A stretch of DNA of 64,000 bases from positions 3,360,501 to 3,424,500 of the forward strand of contig JAPWGK010000001.1 of assembly GCA_029641185.1 (NCBI GenBank), in the 5' to 3' direction. This document shows, one piece after another, positions 56,942 to 64,000 of the stretch (positions are counted from its first letter, which is position 1; each line of letters opens with the position of its first letter). The translations under genes and the position numbers were made by a program. The notes beneath the pieces were generated by a model. That model saw only the letters and a program-made list of their open reading frames with translations, was not told where the DNA came from and ran no database searches. The DNA comes from Pseudofabraea citricarpa. Its lineage: Eukaryota > Ascomycota > Leotiomycetes > Helotiales > Dermateaceae.

Positions 56942-58166
56942 GTTGTTAATGTTGTTCGTACTTTGTTATTTTCTAGAGGCAATAGTGGTTAATTGCGTGA
57001 ATGAGATAGGTTGTGCGGGTCCCTTCGTTGTTTGACTTGTTTCTAACTGATGGGTTGGTCTTCGTCGGGTCCGTTCTCTCTTGACGCGTGCAATTCTCTC
57101 TGTTTTTATGAATGCTTGTACGAGTAGAGTCAGATTCATGACTACGTGCAAGAAGCAGAGAATCAGATTACTTACTCATACTTGAAGAAGCTGAAGTCAT
57201 TGGTTTTGTATTGATATAAAACAAACTTATACCCATCCACGTTGTGGTGAAGTTTAACATTGCCTTGAACAGTTCAGAGCACACCAGTCAAGGGAACTTA
57301 TTTATAACTATGAGCATACTATAATTGATAACAATTGAAAAATATAAAATAAGAAAATATATACAAACCGGACCTTAAAATCAAAATCAGTTTTCCCTCG
57401 GCGAGCAATATTTACACTCGAGCACAATTTCCTACAAAAAAGTCTAGATTGATGCTTCCGTATGTAGTTTATGGTAGAATTGATCCTTGGCCCTTGTATC
57501 TACTTGTTCGCGTCATCCGTACTTGTTAGGTTTGAAGAGTCTTTTTTTAATCGCCTGTTTAACTAAACCAATGCACTTCCAATGATATTATTATGTATCT
57601 TATCATGCTTAGACCCAATAATGAAATATCCATATAAAAAAAACCAGAACTTGTTCTGCTAGTACTTTTTTGAACAGGTTCGCAAGTGACACATTAAGTC
57701 GTGGTAGCCTCGCTTAGATTCTAGAGCTAACAGCCGGCCCGGTCTGATAGCACCCTGAATCATCTCAGAGAGTTCCTTCCATCTACCAAACACACGAGCG
57801 AGGGCAGTTAGTTGCACCTCTGGTTCGCGCTAGCCTCAACTTTTTTGCTGTCTCACAACGGCCTCTTATACCGTCTCATCTTAAACCAACAAGTCTCCCA
57901 TAGTACCAAATACATGCACATGCAGCATGTTAGGGCTTTCTAGCCAGCGCACCGCTGGCTAGGCCTACCACGAGCAAAACTCTCATCCTTTTAATTTTAA
58001 CAAAATGCCAGGCATGAGATTCTTCCTTCCCCAACATATAGCCCAGATCTATTGCATCAGCTAATGTCCAAAAAAGCAGTGCCAAACCACCACTGAACCC
58101 CCAAACAGCTGTTTAAACTAGGACACATATCGGATTCTTAACTGCTTCACCACAACACAAGCAATA
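56942..58166. other. AT-rich intergenic region, no gene seen
   Basis: Divergent region between the acetyltransferase and paralogue C. It is very AT-rich around 57300-57660 and has no motif I can name. Confidence 0.5.
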
Positions 58167-59642
58167 ATGGACCACGACGCTGCCACATGTCGTCTCGATT
58201 GGTCACACGAGACATCCACCGTGGGGTCCGATGATCAACCACCAGACCACCAAGATATACTCCAGGAAATACGCAGCCAAATCTTTCTGATTGGGGTCTG
58301 CTTACCACAAGAAGCGCGTAATCTGGGTATCATGATCGACGAATTGGAGCAGCTACTTGAGGAGAAGAGTCAAACGTTGGTGAGAGCCGAGATTGAACTT
58401 GACAAATTGAGAAATGAATATTTGGAACTGGTGGAAGATCATGGGCTGCTCCAAAATCAAGGGAGAAATGCGCAGAAAAGAGACAATGCCTCTGAAATGG
58501 AAATCAGGGGCATTTATGGAGAGCAAAAGTTCTCAGACTCGCTCCTAGCCCGGCAACTAGGTGTTGCATTTCAAGCTCTCCGGGTTAAGCATAATAAGCT
58601 CGAGGTTAAATACGGGCAACTAATGTTTGAGGATGAGCTAAAGAACGATAAGCTCAAGAAACTGAAGAGGAAAATGAACCTTTTGGAGAAGAGCAACGAG
58701 AAGGAGATCCAGGAGAATTCACGATGTGACAAAGAGCGCTTATCTTTGCATAATGCCGTCTTAGAGCTCAAGGAAGAACACCAGGAGCTCGAAGACAAAT
58801 ATTATAAGCTTGGAAAAGAACACGACCAGCTCAAGGCCAAACACAAGGTACCCACCTACAGCTATGAATTACTCAAACAAAAGTACCAGGACCTTGAGAA
58901 AGAAAAGAAATGTTGCGAGCACAGGCTGAAAGAGTCGCGAAACGAGCTGCTAGACAAAGCACGGCAGCTGGACGGTGCGAACAGACGAGCAGAAAACTTC
59001 AAAGAGCAATCTAAGAATCTATTAAGCGAAAATAAAAAATTACAAGAATCAAGGAGCAATGTCGCGATCCGCTATGAAATTCGGAAGTTTGTGAACGCGA
59101 GGCGAATTCAGGCGCTGGAGGACGACCTGGCTATCAAGGAGCCTCTAGTAAAGATCGGCACCGCAATTCGGCTTCGATTCTTGGGGCAACTCGACATTTC
59201 AGACCGTCAACTTCTGCTGCCCGAAAAGAGCATCCTTCGAAGAGTAGTAATGGATGGTAACAGAGCTGCGCATTATGCAAATAACGCGGCTGATGTAGCT
59301 TTATTCCAAAGCAAGCTCGTTCCACAAGAGATGTTGGAGAGAGCCAACAACGCTTATATGAGGCTTTACAATATGACGCCAGACAAATACGCCAGTGACC
59401 AGGTTCCTATTCTCAGGATGGTTCTCGACTGTCAGGCTACCGTTGCATCCCTGCATATTGTAAATGAAAGTAGAGAGTCTCAGAAGGACCGCGAGTACCT
59501 TGAAACGTGCGTTCTTGAGATCTGGGAGCATGCTAGTACAAGGAGCAAAGAAGATATAATGCATTGTAGCATTGTTAAGAGCCTGCTCGAGAGTATCATT
59601 ACGACGACCAATGAAATTGTGCAGGCGAATCGAAAGAGATGA
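58167..59642 (+). CDS. Coiled-coil protein, paralogue C (EPLxxIG/GNxAAH family)
   Basis: Single-exon protein of 491 residues. A short N-terminal segment (residues 1-50) is followed by an almost continuous coiled coil from about 55 to 325, with strong Lys/Glu heptads (LKKLKRKMNLLEKSNEKEIQ, LKEEHQELEDKYYKLGKEHD). The C-terminal module has IKEPLVKIGTAIRLRFLG (323-340), VVMDGNRAAHYANNAADVAL (360-379) and YMRLYNMTPDKYAS (397-410). The end reads IVQANRKR. It shares these motifs with paralogues A (37373) and B (51999); similarity of the coiled coils themselves is too low-complexity to judge. Function unknown. It lies between an acetyltransferase and a GFA-fold gene with which it shows no clear link. 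Confidence 0.85.
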   Translation: MDHDAATCRLDWSHETSTVGSDDQPPDHQDILQEIRSQIFLIGVCLPQEARNLGIMIDELEQLLEEKSQTLVRAEIELDKLRNEYLELVEDHGLLQNQGRNAQKRDNASEMEIRGIYGEQKFSDSLLARQLGVAFQALRVKHNKLEVKYGQLMFEDELKNDKLKKLKRKMNLLEKSNEKEIQENSRCDKERLSLHNAVLELKEEHQELEDKYYKLGKEHDQLKAKHKVPTYSYELLKQKYQDLEKEKKCCEHRLKESRNELLDKARQLDGANRRAENFKEQSKNLLSENKKLQESRSNVAIRYEIRKFVNARRIQALEDDLAIKEPLVKIGTAIRLRFLGQLDISDRQLLLPEKSILRRVVMDGNRAAHYANNAADVALFQSKLVPQEMLERANNAYMRLYNMTPDKYASDQVPILRMVLDCQATVASLHIVNESRESQKDREYLETCVLEIWEHASTRSKEDIMHCSIVKSLLESIITTTNEIVQANRKR

Positions 59643-61007
59643 ATGTCATGTTGAACTTCTGTCTGGTAATGTGGGATATAGATTTGTAGTCTTTGGATGG
59701 CGTTTGTATAGAGATACCCGAATTTTATGTTTTTGTACCTAGGATGTTAATGGATGCTGATAGCTCAAATACAAATATTGGTTTGCATTGGATCCAACAT
59801 ATGCAATCATGACTGCCGAAGCAATTCAGATAAGACCTCTGGGATAAATAATGGCAGAAGATGATACTCTAGCTACTTGATCCACAGAATATGGTTGACG
59901 TTTCTGGGTGATGTGAATCTGCCAAGTCTGAGCCTCGCGTACTCAGGGGCCTCTTCTCGCTTAGTTCTTTGAATGATACCTATTAAGACCCAGCAATGAG
60001 AGAAACGAACTCTTAGAAAGAGGTATGTGGCCCAGTACTTCTGAGTTTCAAGTGTTTATATTTGCGGCTTAGAATAAACCTTAATCTTCCTCACATGAAA
60101 CCTGTGATGGCAGCAGTACTTCAGTCGATGGGTCTTTTGCAACAAAGCATTAGGTTTGTCCACATGGACTAGTGTTGCAACGAAGCCCGCGTTGCGACGA
60201 CGAGATAGAACTAGTGTACAAGGAATCTCGGAAATTCCATGTACAGCGGTTTCTACAAGCAGCTGGCAATCCAAAAGTGGAGGGTTGCCTGATAGTATCC
60301 AGTTCATAGGCACAAAAAATGAATAAAAACCATGTTTCAATTGAAGAAAGTGGATGATACTCTCTAATTTCAAGATTCCAAGTATGAATTTGGGTGCTCT
60401 TTTTTATTCTGTTTGCACTTTTTTGGTCGCCGCTGTGACGTGTAAATAGGATCTACATATATTAGAAACGCCTCGGTTCTTTGAAAGTTCTATGAAGGTC
60501 ATCCCTGCCACATTGGAATTAGGAATTAGTTTCCATCAGCGAGCAAATGAACAATGCCTGTACTTCAGAAGGTAGACAGGCAAATGTTTCCCTTTCCCTT
60601 TGTCCATTCACTTCGTCCAATTACCTACCACCCTATTAAGCTCTAGCTAATGACTCTGTCAACTCATTGTCGGTGATTTGGTCTAAATATCGGCAATATA
60701 AAAGAAACCTAGGTCCATGCTAAGAATAGCGTTGACTTTGTTGTTGCTGTTTTATTGTCGATTCTTATCTCATAAGCGACGTTGACGATTCTCCTCGCCA
60801 ACCAATCATTTTTTGTTCGGCCGTGAGTCCGGGGTAGGGGTACGTCAGAGGAAAGAACGAAGAATCTCAAAGAAACATCGACTGACCTTCTACATCACCA
60901 CATCTTTGTAACAACTTCATCCTTTAAATCCCCAGAGCGATACCAATTCTTCAATCCTCATCTCCAGGAGTTGCCGATCCCCATCTTCCACAACATCACA
61001 CCACAAA
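59643..61007. other. Intergenic region, no gene seen
   Basis: A minus-strand open frame at 60056-60373 (105 codons) has no recognisable features. Sequence near 60131-60195 contains TTGCAACAAAG- and TTGCAACGAAG-like pieces, reminiscent of the GTTGCA motif. Confidence 0.45.
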
Positions 61008-61764
61008 ATGAGTCGCGAACGACCCCTCCAAGGCGGATGTTCCTGCGGACGAAACAAATACGAGATCCTGATCCCCCAAAACTCAACAGAAATTGCACAA
61101 GTGATTTTTGACAACAGCAGTACCCACCGTAAGTAAACCATCCACCAGCTCTGTAAAATATCATGCATAGGGCACATACTCATCCCGAACAGGACGATCT
61201 CAAGCAGCGCCCCTCAGTGCGTGGCTTCGCATTCCCTTGGGCTGGTATCGTTCGACAACTTACGCTTTTTACGACGATGAGACACATAACAATATCCGAA
61301 AATGCTACACCTCTCCTTCCGAACAAAGCTCGAAACGCCACTTCTGCGGCTTCTGTGGTACTCCGTTGACGTTCTGGTCAGAAGAGCCAGCGAGCGAGGC
61401 AGACTACATTTCCTTGACATTGGGTTCGCTCAAAGGATCCGATCTGCGGGACCTGGAAGAGCTCGGACTTTTACCTAAGGAGGCATTGGAGGAAGCCGAA
61501 AGCGATAAAGAGAAGATTGAGACGGCTGTCCCCCACAGTAACGACTCTGAAGCCAGTGAAGGCCTACCTTGGTTCAACACAATGATCGAGGGCAGTCGGC
61601 TGGGCAAGATGCGAAGAAGTGCAGGCCACAGACAAAGTAGAGATGGCAAGATACAAGTTGAGTGGGAGATTATGGAGTGGACTGATGAGGACGGTGATGT
61701 AGATGCTCAAGCTACTGGAAAGAGAAAACTTGCAGATTATGACGGAGACGCTGCCATGAATTAG
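61008..61764 (+). CDS. GFA/CENP-V-fold zinc protein lacking the central cysteine pair
   Basis: Exons 61008-61128 and 61193-61764 (64-bp intron) give 230 residues. GFA-type proteins bind zinc with several cysteine pairs; many family members are annotated as glutathione-dependent formaldehyde-activating enzymes, and the true reaction is often unknown. Here the first pair is in GGCSCGRNKYEI (C11, C13) and a last pair in RHFCGFCGTPLTFW. The middle pair usual in this fold is not seen. Its place holds DNSSTHRRSQAAPLSAWLRI followed by GWYRSTTYAFYDDETH. The C-terminus is acidic (DWTDEDGDVDAQ-like) and extended by about 80 residues past the fold. The start at 61008 has good context and the frame continues cleanly through the splice. 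Confidence 0.85.
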
Positions 61765-63981
<2,217 letters not shown>

Positions 63982-64000
63982 GTATGCAGAACGTATTTGC

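Noticed and set aside
60056..60373. Minus-strand frame of 105 codons
   Set aside because: No homologue recognised, no introns or start context that stand out, AT-rich surroundings.

Overview
The window is nuclear DNA of a filamentous ascomycete (Pezizomycotina). Genes are split by short GT-AG introns of 46-155 bases, often with CTAAC- or CTGAC-like branch sites. The gene set is typically fungal: a Ste12 factor with both an STE domain and C2H2 fingers, an NTO1-type PHD protein, a PX/Qc-SNARE Vam7, an EB1 homologue, a cytosolic GH1 beta-glucosidase and a DUF8004-like protein. A placement in Leotiomycetes is only my guess. All exon models were read by eye, and every splice junction given keeps the frame.

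Layout, left half. A DUF8004-like gene runs off the left edge on the minus strand (to 1295). A 3.6-kb gap with a cluster of near-palindromic repeats follows. Then come nto1 (+, 4906-8537), a two-TM/proline-rich/charged-helix protein (-, 9878-12088), a five-exon unknown Ser/Thr-rich gene (-, 14591-17035), a 91-bp tandem repeat, vam7 (-, 19275-20390), an EB1 homologue (-, 20808-21739) and ste12 (-, 24185-26569). About 10.8 kb upstream of ste12 holds no protein gene I can support. It contains microsatellites and palindromic GTACAGTAC-type sequences.

Layout, right half. In order: a coiled-coil gene, here called paralogue A (+, 37373-39339); 5-aminolevulinate synthase (+, 40848-42737); a repeat-rich gap with many copies of a TTTTGTTGCAYGWCTGAC-like motif (43.4-45.8 kb); an unknown coiled-coil gene (-, 46451-48103); an aldo/keto reductase (+, 49603-50556); coiled-coil paralogue B (+, 51999-53180); a zinc-knuckle gene (+, 54747-55616); a sugar O-acetyltransferase (-, 56126-56941); coiled-coil paralogue C (+, 58167-59642); a GFA/CENP-V-fold protein (+, 61008-61764); and a GH1 beta-glucosidase (+, 62452-63981).

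How the genes fit together. Most are independent housekeeping or regulatory genes: chromatin acetylation, vacuole fusion, microtubule plus ends, the MAPK output factor, haem synthesis and sugar metabolism. The most interesting unexplained feature is the trio A, B and C. All lie on the + strand within 22 kb and all have a long coiled coil followed by the same undescribed C-terminal motif series (EPLxxIGxxIRxRF, then GNxAAH, then DxAL, then LYxxTP). They are interspersed with repeats and with a zinc-knuckle gene that has a frame-slipping repeat tail. Two further points are a Ste12 zinc-finger exon that can be skipped exactly to leave one intact hybrid finger, and the dispersed GTTGCA motif family.
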